Assembly (NCBI GenBank): GCA_041390625.1
Contig: JAWKPM010000009.1
Span: 1-64,000, forward strand
Length of the DNA stretch: 64,000 nt
Direction: 5' to 3'
Origin: RBC038 sp041390625
GTDB lineage: Bacteria; Chloroflexota; Dehalococcoidia; UBA2979
In this document: piece after piece, positions 62,902-64,000 of the stretch
How positions within the stretch are numbered: position 1 is the first letter of the stretch
Layout: every line of letters starts with the position of its first letter
The notes under the pieces: generated by a model
What the model was told of the DNA's origin: nothing
What the model saw: the letters and a program-made list of their open reading frames with translations, nothing else
Databases searched by the model: none
Translations under genes and position numbers: made by a program

Positions 62902-63873
62902 TCACATCGTGATGATGCTCGTGCCCTGGTTGTGGCCTGCTCCCACGTAGCTGATGGCATCGATCCCGTCCTCCAGGGGGAAGATGTGGTCGATGACCGG
63001 AGCGATCTTTCCCGCTGCCGCGAGATCTCTCAGCGTGGCGAGGTCTTTCTCGTTCTCCTTCGACAGGAAGGGGCGTGCCTGCTGCTTCGAGAAGATGGAG
63101 CTAACCGTGACTCGGAGGGGGTGGCCCAATCCGCCGAACCAGCCCGTTGGGGCAGGTGCCCCATTCGCCAGCAACAGCCCGTCGGGGGTGAGAGCATGCC
63201 TCATGGCCTTCAATGAGTGCGCGCCGACGTTGTCGAAGATGAGGTCGTACTTCTGGCCGCCTTCGGTGAAGTTCTCCCTGGTGTAGTCGATGACGTGGTC
63301 AGCGCCGATGGACCGAACCATCTCCAGGTTGCGGGTGCTGCAGACGCCGGTCACCTCGGCACCGAACGCCTTGGCGATTTGCACGGCAAAGGTGCCGACA
63401 CCACCAGAAGCTCCGGTGATCAGCACCTTCTGGCCCTGTTGCAGGTCACCATGGTCTCGGAGGCCCTGAAGAGCTGTGAACGCCGACACTCCGACCGCTG
63501 ACGCTTGCTCCATGGTGAAGTCCTCAGGCACCAGCGCCAACGCTTCCGCCTTTGCTGCCGCATACTCAGCGAAGGCTCCCTTGCAGGAACCGAACACCTC
63601 GTCGGCCGGCCTCAGGTTCGCTACGTTCGCGCCCACCGCTTCGACGATCCCGGCGACGTTCGTTCCGACCACGCCACTCCTGGGCAAGAGTGACTTGAAC
63701 ATTGGGCGCATGACCCTCGGATACCCTCGTATGCCGTAGACAGCCCCGATGTGGATCGACGCCGCACGAACACGAACCAGCACCTCATCGTCGGCCAACG
63801 TCGGTGTCTCGAGTTCGCCGACCGTCAATACTTCAGCAGGCTGACCAAAACCTGTCTGAATGATCCCCTTCAT
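62902..63873 (-). CDS. NAD(P)-dependent quinone-oxidoreductase-type dehydrogenase (zinc-ADH fold)
   Basis: 323 residues. GroES-like N-terminus (FGQPAEVLTVGELETPTLADDEVLVRVRAASI, GVVGTNVAGIVEAVGANV) and Rossmann domain (KVLITGASGGVGTFAVQIAKAFGAEVTGVCS, ADHVIDYTRENFTEGG). Catalytic zinc ligands of true alcohol dehydrogenases are absent, which fits the zinc-free quinone/enone reductase group. The 127 bases upstream to the window edge show no regulator. Confidence 0.85.
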   Translation of the reverse strand: MKGIIQTGFGQPAEVLTVGELETPTLADDEVLVRVRAASIHIGAVYGIRGYPRVMRPMFKSLLPRSGVVGTNVAGIVEAVGANVANLRPADEVFGSCKGAFAEYAAAKAEALALVPEDFTMEQASAVGVSAFTALQGLRDHGDLQQGQKVLITGASGGVGTFAVQIAKAFGAEVTGVCSTRNLEMVRSIGADHVIDYTRENFTEGGQKYDLIFDNVGAHSLKAMRHALTPDGLLLANGAPAPTGWFGGLGHPLRVTVSSIFSKQQARPFLSKENEKDLATLRDLAAAGKIAPVIDHIFPLEDGIDAISYVGAGHNQGTSIITM

Positions 63874-64000
63874 CCTCCTCCTTCGCCTCGTCGTCTGGAT
63901 GGTTTGCGTCGCGCGACTGGGAGAGATACTCCTTCCTACTCAGTTCTCCACACGCAGCAACGGGAGCGCCGGATTCAGCACGTCCCTCTGGCTCTGTTCG

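Overview
The window is one 64 kb piece of high-GC bacterial chromosome. GTG and TTG starts are common, genes overlap by 1-4 bases in translationally coupled pairs, and regulators and flavin enzymes are diverse. A cuproprotein/P1B-ATPase locus, SsuD-like and other luciferase-family flavoenzymes, a type-2 (ferritin-like) desaturase and a Ser/Thr kinase-ATPase-TPR giant fit a soil or freshwater Chloroflexota (Dehalococcoidia-like) or a deep actinobacterium. No rRNA or universal marker is present, so the phylum is an inference only.

Left part (1-23 kb), ordinary chromosome: AI-2E permease, cupin, a secreted AMIN-like protein, a GlgC-type nucleotidyltransferase with an added zinc ribbon, a Rieske/FAD reductase, a universal stress protein, and a three-gene sulfur-scavenging-type operon (SsuD-like, SfnB/DszC-like, FMN reductase) behind a near-perfect palindrome. 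Next come an enolase-superfamily dehydratase and a metal locus: cupredoxin lipoprotein, ECF sigma factor with a Cys-rich tail, CopB-type ATPase and SHOCT protein. A peptide-type ABC binding protein, an MFS exporter and an acyl-ACP desaturase follow.

Middle part (about 23-53 kb), accessory DNA: it begins at a 48-nt 3' half of a tRNA-Gly gene (cut at the anticodon loop, native terminator retained), a classic attachment-site scar. After it come unknown genes, a ParB-methyltransferase fusion and an intact tyrosine recombinase (26547-27467). A decayed second copy of the same recombinase lies at 51.56-53.08 kb in the same orientation. The two copies bracket small ferredoxin-fold proteins, a SRPBCC-TetR-membrane operon, a transposase remnant, and a dense signalling cluster (34.2-51.2 kb). 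That cluster holds a hybrid kinase with every phosphotransfer residue replaced, an OmpR-type regulator with a dead receiver, three HDOD proteins, four GGDEF/EAL proteins (one frameshifted, one with a damaged EAL site), two RTX-repeat proteins coupled by ATGA overlaps to a sigma-like factor or a HDOD protein, and several small Cys-rich proteins including a paralogous pair. I read it as a c-di-GMP-linked, phosphorylation-independent regulatory module controlling secreted repeat proteins. This is inference from gene content.

Right part (53-64 kb): a frameshifted luciferase-family enzyme, a 1265-residue kinase-ATPase-TPR regulator, SnoaL and ABM proteins, a truncated 3-hydroxyacyl-CoA dehydrogenase, an alpha/beta hydrolase-domain protein, small membrane proteins and a quinone-oxidoreductase-type dehydrogenase.

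Two single-base frameshifts (about 49.10 and 53.31 kb) may be true decay or sequencing errors.
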